DNA of 64,000 nucleotides from Thermovorax subterraneus (GCA_021608145.1 JAKIHM010000002.1:163334-227333); one strand, 5' to 3'. Shown: positions 17,552-27,293, counted from the first letter of the stretch. The notes: generated from the letters alone by a model not told the origin. Made by a program: numbers and translations.

Positions 17552-20500
17552 TCAAATCGCCTTTTCTATAAAAAGGCAGTTTTGAGGTCCAATGATACTG
17601 CATATTTTTTTGGAAAATTCCTCTGAAAAATTCACATAGTAGCTTTTGTCAACCAAAATCGCTTTCAGACTATTTACACTATAAATTGTAACAGGTATAT
17701 TCCCCGGATGCAAAAGGAAAAACTCCTTCAAGCTTTCTATTTTTTCATCTACTTTTCCATTATACTCGCTTAACGAAATGACAAGTACTCCCTCTTTTCT
17801 TTTCTCCAGAGGCTCAATTTCTTCTGCTATCACTTTCGGCGTCTCTTCTTCCTTTAAATCCACCCTTCCTCGAATCAATATTTTGCTATCCTGCTTTAGT
17901 TCATCGGTAAACCTTTCGTATACGCTCGGAAATGCAATAATCTCAATCGACCCTGTCAAATCTTCTAGCGTAATGAAGGCCATGAGTTTTTCATCTTTCG
18001 TATATTTTATCTTGATATCAGTAATCATACCGCCGACTATGACCTGCGAATTGTCTTCGATATCGATCTCATCCCCTTTAAGATCACTGCTTTTCAATGT
18101 GGTTTTCCTGTTCAAAAGGTCCTCGAACTCCCTAAGGGGATGCCCGCTGATGTAAAGACCCAAAACTTCTTTTTCCATCGCGAGCATCTCATTTTGAGGA
18201 TACTCCGGAATATCGGGCAATTCATCTCTTATAGCTTCTCCATCGTCAATCATCTCAAAAAGTGAAAGTTGGCCCTTTGTCGCTTGTCTTTGATTTTTCT
18301 GCACCCGGCTTAAAACATCCTCGTAAGCTCTTAAAAGCTGAGAACGCCTAACACCTAGCGAATCAAAAGCCCCGCTTTTGATAAGGCTTTCTACAGCTTT
18401 TTTATTTATTTCCGCAGGACTCATTTTTTCACAAAAATCGCTGAAGGAAACAAATCTCCCTTTCTCTTCCCTGCACTTTATTATGGCCCTGGCCACGTTT
18501 TCTCCTACATTTTTTACAGCGGTCAACCCGAACCGGATTTTACCGTCCTTTGCTGTAAAAAACTCAAAACTTTCGTTGATATCAGGGGGAAGAACTTCGA
18601 TTCCTAAGAGTCTACATTCTGCGATGTACTGGGCCACCTTGTCGGTGTTGTGCCTCACACTTGTGAGCAAAGCCGCCATAAATTCCACTGGAAAATGGGC
18701 CTTTAAATATGCAGTCTGGTACGCAACCATTGCATAAGCAGCCGCGTGGGATTTGTTAAAACCATACCCTGCAAAATACGAAATCTCTTCGAATATCTTT
18801 TTGGCAGTCTCTTCGTCTATGCCGTTGGCGATGCATCCCTTTATGAAGGAGCTGCGCTGCGCCTCCATAACTTCCTGCTGCTTCTTCCCCATGGCTTTCC
18901 TCAAGATATCGGCCTGGGCCAGGCTGAAACCTGCAAGCTCCTGGGCTATTTTCATAACCTGCTCCTGGTACAAAATTATTCCGTAAGTTTCTCTCAAAAT
19001 GGGCTCCAATTTGGGATGAATGTATTTTATATTTTCTGGATTGTTTTTGTTTTTTATAAATTCTTCGGCGGCACCGCTTCCTAAAGGCCCGGGCCTGTAA
19101 AGTCCTATGACTGCTATTATGTCTTCAAAACGCTCAGGTTTCAACTCCTTTAAGAGGTTCCGCATACCGGTGCTTTCTAGCTGAAAAACGCCCGTTGTCT
19201 CACCTCTGCCCAGCATCTCATAAACTTTTTTATCGTCCAACGGAATTCTTTCAAGGTCTACTATGATCCCCCGTGCTCTTTTTACCAGCTCCTGCGTATC
19301 TTGTATCACTGTAAGCGTCCTTAACCCGAGAAAGTCCATTTTCAAAAGGCCTAGTTCCTCAAGAGCTGTCATGGTAAATTGGGTGGATACTGTAGAATCC
19401 CCCACTTTGTGTAGCGGAACAAGTTCAACCAGAGGCTGGCTTGAAATCACTACGCCGGCTGCATGGGTAGAAGCATGTCTAGGAAAACCTTCTAAAGCTT
19501 TCGCCGTATCTAAAAGTTTTTTCATCCTTTCATTTTCGTTGTAAAGCTTTTTAAGTTCAGGATTTAATGTCAATGCCTTTTCAATTGTCATACCAGGCTC
19601 CATGGGAACCATTTTGGCAACGGAATCCACTTCGCTATAAGGATAACCGAGAACCCGTCCCACGTCTCTTATGGCCGCCCGCGCCGCCATAGTTCCGAAG
19701 GTCCCAATTTGTGCGACTCTGTCGGCACCGTATTTTTCGACTACGTAATCGATTACTTCTTGCCGTCTTTCGTAACAAAAATCCACATCTATATCTGGCA
19801 TCGTCACTCTTTCCGGATTGAGAAAGCGCTCAAAAAGCAGGTTGTATTTAAGCGGGTCCACATTGGTTATGTATAGGCAGTAAGCTACCAGGCTCCCAGC
19901 AGCGGAACCCCGGCCTGGTCCTACCATTATGCCGTTTTTTCTGGCGAAATTCACAAAATCCCACACTATTAAAAAATAGCTGGAATAACCCATTCTTTTT
20001 ATTACATCCAGCTCGTAGTCGAGTCTATTCCTAAGTTCAGGAGTAACCATTCCATATCTCTTTTTGAGACCGTCGTAGCAGAGTTTTTCTAGATAAGAGT
20101 CTTCTGTAAAACCTTCGGGGACATCAAAGCGGGGCAAGTGAACCTGTCCGAATTCGAGTTCCACATTGCACCTTTTCGCAATCCTCACGGTGTTATCCAC
20201 CGCTTCCTTTAGGTGCGGGAAAAGCCCCCTCATCTCTTCTTCTGACTTCAGGTAAAACTCAGAGGAATTAAATTTTAACCTGTCTTCATCCTTTATGGTT
20301 TTTCCGGTTTGTATGCACAGCATGGCATCGTGAAACTGCTCGTCCGACTTCAGGATGTAATGGACATCGTTTGTCACAACTAGAGGAATGCCGGTTTCTT
20401 CGCTCAACCTTATAAGCCCGGAATTTACCAATTTCTGCTCTTTTAATCCGTGGTCTTGAACTTCTAGGAAAAAATTACCCTCTCCGAAGATATCTTGAAA

Positions 20501-20983
20501 TTCCAAAGCTGCATTTTTCGCCTTTTCATATTCTCCGTTTAGAATATGTTGAGGTATCTCCCCGGCAACACACCCGCTCAAGGCGATGAGGCCTTCGCTG
20601 TGCTTTCTCAGAAGTTCTCTATCTACGCGGGGTTTGTAATAATATCCTTCAAGAAAACCCATAGATACCAGTTTAACTAAATTTTGGTACCCTTTTTTGT
20701 TTTCCGCAAGAAGCACCAGATGATACTGGTCATCATCTATACCAGGCTTCCTGTCGTTAATAGTTCTCTTTGCCGTGTAAACTTCACAACCAATTATGGG
20801 TTTTATACCCTCCGATTTCATCGTCTTATAAAAATCTATTACTCCGTACATCACGCCGTGGTCCGTAATGGCCATGGCATCCATCCCAAGTTCCTTTGCC
20901 CTTTGCGCCAATTTCGCTATGTCACATGCACCATCGAGCAGGCTGAAATTCGTATGAACGTGCAGGTGGACAAAGCCGGCCAT
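17552..20983 (-). CDS. dnaE: DNA polymerase III alpha subunit (DnaE type)
   Basis: About 1143 residues. The N-terminal PHP domain begins AGFVHLHVHTNFSLLDGACD with metal-binding histidines and AITDHGVMYG. The palm has GPGRGSAAGSLVAYCL and the catalytic PDIDVDF, and fingers include HASTHAAGVVIS and YGFNKSHAAAYAMVAYQTAYLKAHFP. Helix-hairpin-helix and an OB fold (IVGGMITDIKIKYTKDEKLM) form the C terminus. It is a DnaE-type, not PolC-type, polymerase because no internal 3'-5' exonuclease is inserted. ATG at 20981-20983 follows TAGGTGA; a GTG nine bases upstream overlaps that site. It directly follows ytoI. Confidence 0.96.
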   Translation of the reverse strand: MAGFVHLHVHTNFSLLDGACDIAKLAQRAKELGMDAMAITDHGVMYGVIDFYKTMKSEGIKPIIGCEVYTAKRTINDRKPGIDDDQYHLVLLAENKKGYQNLVKLVSMGFLEGYYYKPRVDRELLRKHSEGLIALSGCVAGEIPQHILNGEYEKAKNAALEFQDIFGEGNFFLEVQDHGLKEQKLVNSGLIRLSEETGIPLVVTNDVHYILKSDEQFHDAMLCIQTGKTIKDEDRLKFNSSEFYLKSEEEMRGLFPHLKEAVDNTVRIAKRCNVELEFGQVHLPRFDVPEGFTEDSYLEKLCYDGLKKRYGMVTPELRNRLDYELDVIKRMGYSSYFLIVWDFVNFARKNGIMVGPGRGSAAGSLVAYCLYITNVDPLKYNLLFERFLNPERVTMPDIDVDFCYERRQEVIDYVVEKYGADRVAQIGTFGTMAARAAIRDVGRVLGYPYSEVDSVAKMVPMEPGMTIEKALTLNPELKKLYNENERMKKLLDTAKALEGFPRHASTHAAGVVISSQPLVELVPLHKVGDSTVSTQFTMTALEELGLLKMDFLGLRTLTVIQDTQELVKRARGIIVDLERIPLDDKKVYEMLGRGETTGVFQLESTGMRNLLKELKPERFEDIIAVIGLYRPGPLGSGAAEEFIKNKNNPENIKYIHPKLEPILRETYGIILYQEQVMKIAQELAGFSLAQADILRKAMGKKQQEVMEAQRSSFIKGCIANGIDEETAKKIFEEISYFAGYGFNKSHAAAYAMVAYQTAYLKAHFPVEFMAALLTSVRHNTDKVAQYIAECRLLGIEVLPPDINESFEFFTAKDGKIRFGLTAVKNVGENVARAIIKCREEKGRFVSFSDFCEKMSPAEINKKAVESLIKSGAFDSLGVRRSQLLRAYEDVLSRVQKNQRQATKGQLSLFEMIDDGEAIRDELPDIPEYPQNEMLAMEKEVLGLYISGHPLREFEDLLNRKTTLKSSDLKGDEIDIEDNSQVIVGGMITDIKIKYTKDEKLMAFITLEDLTGSIEIIAFPSVYERFTDELKQDSKILIRGRVDLKEEETPKVIAEEIEPLEKRKEGVLVISLSEYNGKVDEKIESLKEFFLLHPGNIPVTIYSVNSLKAILVDKSYYVNFSEEFSKKICSIIGPQNCLFIEKAI

Positions 20984-20992
20984 TAAAGTCAC

Positions 20993-22291
20993 CTACCTGC
21001 CTAAAACTTTAACCGACATTATCGCTTTTGCAATCAAATCCCCGCCGCCGATAAGACTTACTTCTACCTTTCCGGACCTTCTCCCTATTTCTATAATATC
21101 TGCCTTTATTTCTATCTCTTCATCCAACTGTACCGAACCCAAGAAGTAAACTGTAAAGCTGTCGGGGATAACCTCTGGCCGCTTTTTGCTTCTAAATGCA
21201 TTGATGCCAGCGTTTACCATAGCGTTAATCAAAGAACTGTGACTTGGGACTCCATAAGGGCTCAACATAACTGGCCCTGTCTTGCCCTGAAGTCGCACTC
21301 CATTTTCAGTTTTAAATACATTGAAGTGGTCCATAATCAGGCTATCCACCGTTTCTGCAATCTGCGGCTGAAGGCTCAAACTGCGAAAAGCCTTTATGGT
21401 GTCCTGGCGGCTTATAACTCCTATAAGCTTTTTATCCTCCACTACGGGAATGAGCTCGATTCCTTCCCAGACCATGAGATGGGCCGCATGGGCTACTGGC
21501 GTTTCAGGGCCGACTGTTATTGGGTCTTTCGTCATTGCTTCCCTTATCGATACTTCATCCTTTAAATCAGCCACATCGTTGGTCGTAACTATGCCTATTA
21601 CCTCGTTCTCTCCGTTAATAACCGGAAACCTGCTGTGGCGGGTAGCCCTTACTAATTTTCTCCAATCGCCCACTGTCGCCTTTTCATCAAGATAATAAGG
21701 GTCTTTAACCATTACGTCCCTTACCCTTACCACATCCTTCCTCAGCAGCCTAGTAAAAATGGCCCTATTAATAATAGTAGCAACCGTAAAAGTATCATAG
21801 GGCGATGTGATGAGTGGCATCCCCTTTTCATCTGCCAGTCTCACCACATCTTCGTCGGCTTTAAATCCACCAGTAATGAGAACCGCAGCCCCCATAGTCA
21901 GCGAAAGGAGCTGAGCTTCCTTTCTATTCCCTACAATTAGCAAATCTCCAGGCTCGATGTACTGTCGCATTTCGTTCACTTCCATAGCCCCTATGAGAAA
22001 CTTTTTAAGAGGCTTATGAAGGCCTGAAGTTCCTCCAATTACACTGCCGTCTACTATATTGACCACTTCGGCATACGTCAGCTTCTCTATATTTTCTCCA
22101 TCAGTCTGCTCTATTCGTATAGTTCCTATCCTCGGTATAGTTGAAACAAGGCCTTTTAGCTGAGCATCTTTTATAGCCCGGTATGCCGTGCCCTCACTGA
22201 CGTTTAGTTCTTGTGCAAGCTGCCTCACCGATATTTTAGAACCCACTTTTAGATTTTTGATATATCTTATTATCTTATCGTGTTTTGTCAT
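20993..22291 (-). CDS. ytoI: DRTGG-CBS-hotdog regulator (YtoI-like)
   Basis: 432 residues with four parts: an N-terminal winged helix (KISVRQLAQELNVSEGTAYRAIKDAQLKGLV), a DRTGG domain (about 70-180; GSVIGGTSGLHKP, ITGGFKADEDVV), a CBS pair (about 190-305; RDVMVKDPYYLDEKATVGDW, IREAMTKDPITVGPETP), and a C-terminal thioesterase-like hotdog domain (FLGSVQLDEEIEIKADI). This matches B. subtilis YtoI, whose gene also lies near dnaE. CBS and DRTGG parts suggest sensing of an adenine nucleotide, with DNA binding as output. The target genes are unknown. It ends nine bases before dnaE. Confidence 0.88.
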   Translation of the reverse strand: MTKHDKIIRYIKNLKVGSKISVRQLAQELNVSEGTAYRAIKDAQLKGLVSTIPRIGTIRIEQTDGENIEKLTYAEVVNIVDGSVIGGTSGLHKPLKKFLIGAMEVNEMRQYIEPGDLLIVGNRKEAQLLSLTMGAAVLITGGFKADEDVVRLADEKGMPLITSPYDTFTVATIINRAIFTRLLRKDVVRVRDVMVKDPYYLDEKATVGDWRKLVRATRHSRFPVINGENEVIGIVTTNDVADLKDEVSIREAMTKDPITVGPETPVAHAAHLMVWEGIELIPVVEDKKLIGVISRQDTIKAFRSLSLQPQIAETVDSLIMDHFNVFKTENGVRLQGKTGPVMLSPYGVPSHSSLINAMVNAGINAFRSKKRPEVIPDSFTVYFLGSVQLDEEIEIKADIIEIGRRSGKVEVSLIGGGDLIAKAIMSVKVLGR

Positions 22292-22337
22292 AAATATCCC
22301 CCGCCGGAGATTTTTATTAAGCCCCGGCCATTAAAAA

Positions 22338-22604
22338 TTATTCTTCACCGAATTTGCTCTCTACAAGCTCGACCAAGGCCTCTACCGCATCCTTTTCATC
22401 TTCACCCTGCGCCAAAATAGTAATAGTTGTCCCCTGACTTACTGCCAGCGACATCACGCCCATTATGCTCTTGGCATTCACCTTTTTGCCTTCTTTTTCA
22501 ACAAAAATCTCCGATTTAAATTTATTGGCAGTCTGAACAAACATAGCTGCCGGCCTTGCGTGTAAGCCTGTCTTGTTTTTTACAACTATCGTTTTTTCGT
22601 ACAT
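22338..22604 (-). CDS. HPr-family phosphocarrier protein
   Basis: 88 residues. It has both the PTS phosphorylation site His15 (KTGLHARPAA) and the regulatory Ser46 (AKSIMGVMSL). In Bacillus the gene at this place after yvcJ-yvcK-whiA is crh, which has lost His15. Here the histidine is retained, so the protein could serve as a true PTS HPr as well as the HprK substrate and CcpA corepressor. The ATG overlaps the whiA stop (TAATG) behind AAGGAGGAAG. HprK is encoded at 39801-40745 in this window. No PTS enzyme I or II gene is present here. Confidence 0.94.
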   Translation of the reverse strand: MYEKTIVVKNKTGLHARPAAMFVQTANKFKSEIFVEKEGKKVNAKSIMGVMSLAVSQGTTITILAQGEDEKDAVEALVELVESKFGEE

Positions 22605-23560
22605 TATAATTCTTCCTCCTTTTTGGATTTGATTTTTTCTGCAAATTCCTCTAATTTTTTTAAGCGGTGGTTTACCCCCGATTTGCCTAAAGGCGGCGTC
22701 ATCAACTGTCCTAGTTCCTTAAGGCTTAAATCAGGGTGTTTTACCCTGAGCTCAGCTATTTGCTTGAGCCCAAAGGGTAGATGTTCATAAGCCCCAGTTT
22801 CTTTTAAATAATTTATCATTTCAATTTGGCGGATGGCTGCGTCCACAGTTTTATTCAGGTTTGCGGTTTCACAGTTTACAAGACGGTTTACGCTGTTTCG
22901 CATCTCTTTTAAAACCCTGATGTCCTCAAATTTCAGAAGGCTTTCGCTAGCACCTATCAATCCCAGCAGGTCCCGGATATCATCGCCATTTTTAAGATAC
23001 ACCACAAAAGCATCTTTTCGCGCCGCTACCCGCGCATTTAATCCAAAACTGTTTATAAGTTTTGCAAGGGATTCGGCCTGGACCCTGCTTACGGCTACGA
23101 ATTCTAAATGATATGGTCCCTTAGGGTCGCTAATTGACCCGCTACCCAAAAAAGCACCCCGCAAGTATGCCTTTTTGCAGCACCGCTTTCTTATGAGCTC
23201 TGATTTAATATTGTCCTTTATATAGAACCTTTCCTTTTTAAAAAGTATACCAATTTTTTCTAAAAAGTCATCCATCTCGGACGCGCTGGCAGTCACTTCG
23301 TACAAGTTATGCTTTTTCATTTTTTCCTTTAAAACCACTATCTCCACTTCGGCCTCGACGAATTTTTTTAAAAGCTGTATAAACCTTCTCGCTGTAGAGG
23401 CGCTCTCGGTAGTGACCTTTATATTGATAGTTCTACCGCCACCAGTTATCTGGATACTGCCGCTCATTCTAACAATTGCGGCAAGTTCCGCCAGCTCGCA
23501 ATCCCTTTCCGCTGAAATCCGTGAAAGTTCATCCTTCACTTCCGACGAAAATGACAACAC
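22604..23560 (-). CDS. whiA: sporulation/cell-division regulator WhiA
   Basis: About 318 residues. An N-terminal LAGLIDADG-like homing-endonuclease fold (SGSIQITGGGRTINIKVTTESASTARR; RCCKKAYLRGAFLGSGSISDP) is followed by a C-terminal helix-turn-helix domain (LPFGLKQIAELRVKHPDLSLKELGQLMTPPLGKSGVNHRLKKL). WhiA is a DNA-binding protein affecting cell division, chromosome segregation or sporulation. No LAGLIDADG catalytic acidic residues are expected to remain active. The start is uncertain among GTG 23575, GTG 23560 and TTG 23557; GAGGCGG lies best for the last two. It lies in the conserved rapZ-yvcK-whiA-HPr order. Confidence 0.93.
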   Translation of the reverse strand: MLSFSSEVKDELSRISAERDCELAELAAIVRMSGSIQITGGGRTINIKVTTESASTARRFIQLLKKFVEAEVEIVVLKEKMKKHNLYEVTASASEMDDFLEKIGILFKKERFYIKDNIKSELIRKRCCKKAYLRGAFLGSGSISDPKGPYHLEFVAVSRVQAESLAKLINSFGLNARVAARKDAFVVYLKNGDDIRDLLGLIGASESLLKFEDIRVLKEMRNSVNRLVNCETANLNKTVDAAIRQIEMINYLKETGAYEHLPFGLKQIAELRVKHPDLSLKELGQLMTPPLGKSGVNHRLKKLEEFAEKIKSKKEEEL

Positions 23561-23593
23561 CGCCACCCGCCTCACGATATTATGCTTTGTTCT

Positions 23594-24532
23594 TTATTTT
23601 ATTACATCTATTATTACTTTGGCAAGCTTTATCGGATCGTGCCTTACCACGTCCGCAAAACCTAACAATTCCCCGTAAATCACCTTGCAGCCCAATTCCT
23701 TAATATTTTCTTCATCGCATGTCACAGGGCAAGCTCCATCTGCCAAGTATCTCAAAAGTAAGTGTTCCGGAATTTTTTCCGCATTAACGACTACATATTC
23801 TATCAAATTGTCCCCTGCGTGTTCAATAATAGTTTTTACGTGGTCGAAGGCGGTATATCCGTCTGTTTCTCCAGGTTGCGTCATCACGTTGACCACGAAA
23901 ATTTTTTTCGCTCTAGAACTCCTAACGGCATCAGCCAGGTCCTTAATGAGAAGGTTCGGCAGTATACTTGTATAAAGGCTCCCGGGGCCTATGATGACCG
24001 CATCTGCCCTCTCTATCGCCTCCAAGGCCTCCGGTAGCGGTTTTGCATCCTCTGGAATAATTCGTATTCTTTTAATCTTTCGCCTGATCTTAGGGATCTG
24101 CGATTCACCCTTTATTACTGTGCCGTCTTCAAATTCGGCTGCAAGTATTACGTCGCTGAGAGTAGAAGGCAAAACCTGCCCGCTTACCGCCAGCACCTTG
24201 CTTGATTCCTTTATCGCCAGCTCAAAATCCCCAAGTATTTCCGTCATCGCCGCCAAAAACAAATTGCCGAAGCTGTGCCCTTTGAGCGAACCCGCATTGA
24301 ATCGGTACTGAAAAAGTTTTTCCATCAGGGGTTCCGTATTCGCTAAGGCCAAAAGGCAGTTTCTTATATCACCAGGCGGCAACATCTTCAGTTCGTCCCT
24401 CAAAATCCCCGAGCTACCTCCATCGTCGGCAACCGTTACTATCGCAGTAATGTTCTTGGTGTACCGTTTTAATCCCCTGAGCAGATTGGGAAGGCCTGTT
24501 CCACCCCCTATTGCAACTACATTATAGCTCAC
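23594..24532 (-). CDS. yvcK: gluconeogenesis factor YvcK (CofD-like)
   Basis: 312 residues of the CofD/YvcK fold. Seen: VVAIGGGTGLPNLLRGLKRY, VADDGGSSGILRDEL, PPGDIRNCLLALA, GHSFGNLFLAAM and IGPGSLYTSILPNLL. YvcK binds UDP-sugars and is needed for growth on gluconeogenic carbon sources and for cell-wall synthesis in Bacillus. It starts at a GTG that overlaps the rapZ stop by one base (TAGTG), with AGGGGGGAG upstream, so translation is coupled. It lies between rapZ and whiA. Confidence 0.95.
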   Translation of the reverse strand: MSYNVVAIGGGTGLPNLLRGLKRYTKNITAIVTVADDGGSSGILRDELKMLPPGDIRNCLLALANTEPLMEKLFQYRFNAGSLKGHSFGNLFLAAMTEILGDFELAIKESSKVLAVSGQVLPSTLSDVILAAEFEDGTVIKGESQIPKIRRKIKRIRIIPEDAKPLPEALEAIERADAVIIGPGSLYTSILPNLLIKDLADAVRSSRAKKIFVVNVMTQPGETDGYTAFDHVKTIIEHAGDNLIEYVVVNAEKIPEHLLLRYLADGACPVTCDEENIKELGCKVIYGELLGFADVVRHDPIKLAKVIIDVIK

Positions 24533-25407
24533 TACGCTCCCCCCTCGCTACTGCTCTCATCTCTGTGTTCTACTATTACTTTATGACCTTCTTTTCTCAA
24601 AAGACTCGAAAGTTCATTGACTATAGCCACAGACCTGTGCCTTCCACCGGTACATCCTACTGCTATCACAAGCTGGGATTTTCCTTCCCTTATATAATAC
24701 GGGATTAAAAACCTTAAAAGGTCTATGAGTTTTTCCAGAAACTTTTGGCTCTCGGGACAGTTCATTACAAACTCCCTTACCCTGGGATCATTTCCGGAGA
24801 GCATCCTGAGTTCATCCACGTAGAATGGATTGGGTAAAAACCTCACGTCAAAAACCAGGTCTGCGTCCAGGGGCAAGCCTTGTTTAAACCCGAAAGAAAC
24901 CAGGTTAATTAAAAGACCCGTTTCCTTTTCTGTCTCGATAAATCTTCTCACTATCTCTTCCTTAAGCTGGGCAGGAGTCTTAAATGACGTGTCGATGATT
25001 ATGTTTGATGTGGCTTTAAGGGGCTCAAGTTTTTTCCTTTCTAGATTAATCCCCTCAATTATCCTTCTTTCAGGCGCCAGTGGGTGACGGCGGCGGCTTT
25101 CCTTGTAGCGTTTTATCAAAACTTCGTCGGAAGCATCGAGGAATAAAATCTCATACGAATAGCCAATGTTTTTTAAGCTTTTTAAACTCTCGAAAAGATG
25201 GTCGAAAAAATCGCCCCCTCTTATGTCTATGACAAGCGCTATTTTGTTTTTTCTCGTCTGACGACACAGCTCGGCAAATTTTGGTATTAGCGCAGGAGGC
25301 AGGTTATCGACGCAAAAATATCCATGGTCCTCGAATATCCGAAGGGCCAGGGTTCTGCCCGCCCCTGAAAGTCCAGTTATAATTATAAATCTCACGTCTT
25401 CCTCCAT
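24532..25407 (-). CDS. rapZ: RNase adapter RapZ / nucleotide-binding protein YvcJ
   Basis: About 291 residues. The N-terminal P-loop reads [14 protein letters not shown] (Arg where YvcJ has the Walker A lysine), followed by [16 protein letters not shown] and [24 protein letters not shown]. The C-terminal domain has [25 protein letters not shown] and [19 protein letters not shown] motif ([16 protein letters not shown]), the conserved ligand pocket. In enterobacteria RapZ directs RNase E to GlmZ; in Firmicutes YvcJ affects competence and its role is less clear. ATG at 25405-25407 follows GGGAGGAG. It overlaps the end of the PHP gene by 16 bases and yvcK by one. Confidence 0.94.
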   Translation of the reverse strand: MEEDVRFIIITGLSGAGRTLALRIFEDHGYFCVDNLPPALIPKFAELCRQTRKNKIALVIDIRGGDFFDHLFESLKSLKNIGYSYEILFLDASDEVLIKRYKESRRRHPLAPERRIIEGINLERKKLEPLKATSNIIIDTSFKTPAQLKEEIVRRFIETEKETGLLINLVSFGFKQGLPLDADLVFDVRFLPNPFYVDELRMLSGNDPRVREFVMNCPESQKFLEKLIDLLRFLIPYYIREGKSQLVIAVGCTGGRHRSVAIVNELSSLLRKEGHKVIVEHRDESSSEGGA

Positions 25408-26153
25408 AAAATCTCCTCCCAATTTGCATTTGCGTTAATTATATCTTCCTCGGTAAGTCCCCCTTTAATGGCAATTTCTATTCCTCTTTCCATTTCCCCT
25501 ACCTTTTCAGGAGAATGGGCATCGCTGCCGATGACGAACTTAACGCCATAGCTTTTTGCAATCCCCACGTATCCTTGTGTCATATACCCGTGCCCAGCGT
25601 TTATTTCCATAGCGGTACCGCAAGATGCTGCGGCATCAGCTAAAGCAGCCGTATCTATCGGCACATGAAGTCCAGGGTGGGTAATTATGTGCACTCTGTA
25701 ATTTTTCAGAACATTTATCAAAGCCCGGGTATTCTGCTCCATCACCTTCGACCTCAATTTAATTATCCTTTTGGCAGCAAAATTTTCAAAAAAAATATGG
25801 TAGAAGTCCTTTAAAGACATACCCCACACCATCGGATGAAGTCCAACCATAACGTAATCCAACTCGTTCAGCAATTTTTCGGGCAGGTCAAGTTTTCCGT
25901 CGACGCTTATTACGTTGGCTTCGCAACCAAAAAGTATCTTGATACTTGTGTACTTACCTCGCAAGTCTTCTATTTCCTCTTTCATTTTTTTAAAATCGTC
26001 AAGGGTAGGGCCGATGCCGATATTGGCAGGACCGTGTTCGGATATTCCTATGGCCTTCAGGCCTTTTTTTATCGCCGCTTTTACGTTATCCTCTATACTT
26101 CCGCATCCGTGGCTGTAACGAGTATGAGTATGAAAATCGGCCAATATTCTCAT
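25392..26153 (-). CDS. PHP-domain phosphatase, YcdX-like
   Basis: 253 residues, single PHP domain. Metal ligands visible: [13 protein letters not shown] (HxH), [26 protein letters not shown], and [11 protein letters not shown]. It is of the YcdX/histidinol-phosphatase-like group of hydrolases acting on phosphate esters; the substrate is unknown. ATG follows AAGGAGGAAAAG. It heads the PHP-rapZ-yvcK-whiA-HPr run from the promoter at 26175-26203. A paralogue sits at 37958-38719 beside hprK. Confidence 0.88.
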   Translation of the reverse strand: MRILADFHTHTRYSHGCGSIEDNVKAAIKKGLKAIGISEHGPANIGIGPTLDDFKKMKEEIEDLRGKYTSIKILFGCEANVISVDGKLDLPEKLLNELDYVMVGLHPMVWGMSLKDFYHIFFENFAAKRIIKLRSKVMEQNTRALINVLKNYRVHIITHPGLHVPIDTAALADAAASCGTAMEINAGHGYMTQGYVGIAKSYGVKFVIGSDAHSPEKVGEMERGIEIAIKGGLTEEDIINANANWEEILWRKT

Positions 26154-26174
26154 CGACTTTTCCTCCTTTGAAAT

Positions 26175-26203
26175 AGTATAATATAATTTGTAGCCGCCTT
26201 CAA
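26175..26203 (-). promoter_or_regulatory. sigma-A type promoter for the PHP-rapZ-yvcK operon
   Basis: Minus strand TTGAAG at 26198-26203, 17-base spacer, TATACT at 26175-26180. Overlapping plus-strand TATAAT boxes (26177-26182, 26182-26187) may serve the divergent HAD gene, but no good plus-strand -35 is seen. Confidence 0.6.
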
Positions 26204-26237
26204 TTTAAGTTTTTGCAAAGTTCTGGGAGATGATCTT

Positions 26238-26954
26238 ATGAAGGCAATACTTTTTGATTTAGACGGCACCCTGCTACCATTGGACACCGAAGAATTCATA
26301 GAAAATTACATTAAAATGCTCTCATGTGAAATGAAAGCATTGATACCTCAAGACCTTTTCGTAAAGAAGCTTTGGGAATCCACCTATGCGATGATTAACA
26401 ACACGGACCCTGGAAAGACCAACAAGGAAGTCTTCTGGGAGAATTTTTTCGAAGGCATTGAATGCGAAAGAGAATTGATCCTCACCAAAATAGAAGATTT
26501 CTACAAGAATAGATTTCCAGAACTTAAAAAAGTAATGAAACCGAATCCCATATCCTCCATTATCCTTAAGGAAGCAGAAAGTATTGGCTTAGAGTTAGTA
26601 ATTGCCACTAACCCCATCTTCCCCGAAATAGCAATTCGCGAAAGGCTTCGCTGGATAAATGCAGAAAAATTCGGCTATAAGCTCATAACAACATACGAGA
26701 ACATGCATTTTACTAAACCCCGGTTGGAATACTATGAAGAGATTTTAAGCATAATAGGCAAAGATCCAGAAGAATGCCTGATGGTGGGAAACGATGTGGA
26801 AGAAGATTTAGTAGCATCCAAGTTGGGCATAAAAACCTTCCTGGTAACTGATTACATGATAAATAGAAATGGCATAGAACCGAAGCCGGATTATGCCGGC
26901 TCGATAGAAGACCTTTTTCACTTTATAAAAAATATGGGAGGGGAACCGCATTGA
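26238..26954 (+). CDS. HAD-superfamily hydrolase
   Basis: 238 residues. HAD motif I is ILFDLDGTLLP at residues 4-14; motif II is in VIATNPIF; motif III Lys in THYENMHFTKPRLEYY-like segment (YENMHFTKPRLEYYEE); motif IV MVGNDVEEDLVASKLGIKTF. A C1-type helical cap lies between motifs I and II. Probable small-molecule phosphatase; substrate not identifiable. ATG follows GGGAGATGAT. First gene of a plus-strand operon with a YlbF-family gene (4-base overlap) and a methyltransferase, divergent from the PHP-rapZ operon. Confidence 0.9.
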   Translation: MKAILFDLDGTLLPLDTEEFIENYIKMLSCEMKALIPQDLFVKKLWESTYAMINNTDPGKTNKEVFWENFFEGIECERELILTKIEDFYKNRFPELKKVMKPNPISSIILKEAESIGLELVIATNPIFPEIAIRERLRWINAEKFGYKLITTYENMHFTKPRLEYYEEILSIIGKDPEECLMVGNDVEEDLVASKLGIKTFLVTDYMINRNGIEPKPDYAGSIEDLFHFIKNMGGEPH

Positions 26955-27289
26955 ACGTATACGATGCTGCCCACGAACTTGCAAGAGCCCTTTCCCGCTC
27001 TCAGGAATACCTGGAACTTAAAGCAGCAACCGAAGAACTTAAAAAAGACTCTAAGGCGGAAGAAATGCTAAGAGAACTCAGGACAAAGCAGCTCGAAGTG
27101 GAGGCCTTAAAACTTTCAGGCAAGCCTACTGAAGAAGCAGAAAGGCAACTTCAAAACCTTTACGACATAGTTTCGCATCATTCGCTGGTGAAGAAATATC
27201 TAGAAGCGGAGCATAGGTTTTTCATCCTAATGTCCGACATCCAGAAAATTATCGCTAAAGCTGTAGAGCTCAATTTAGACAGGGGGTAA
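26951..27289 (+). CDS. YlbF/YmcA family protein
   Basis: 112 residues, entirely helical and charged: NVYDAAHELARALSRSQEYL, an ELKKDSKAEEMLRELR repeat of Lys/Glu helices, and HSLVKKYLEAEHRFFILMSDIQKII. This matches the DUF964 family to which YlbF, YmcA and YheA belong; in Bacillus YlbF and YmcA form the Y-complex that directs RNase Y mRNA processing. There is no cysteine pair for an Fe-S cluster, and YaaT is not in the window, so a shared function is only possible. TTG start, with GGGAGGGG in the end of the HAD gene. Confidence 0.8.
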   Translation: MNVYDAAHELARALSRSQEYLELKAATEELKKDSKAEEMLRELRTKQLEVEALKLSGKPTEEAERQLQNLYDIVSHHSLVKKYLEAEHRFFILMSDIQKIIAKAVELNLDRG

Positions 27290-27293
27290 AAAA

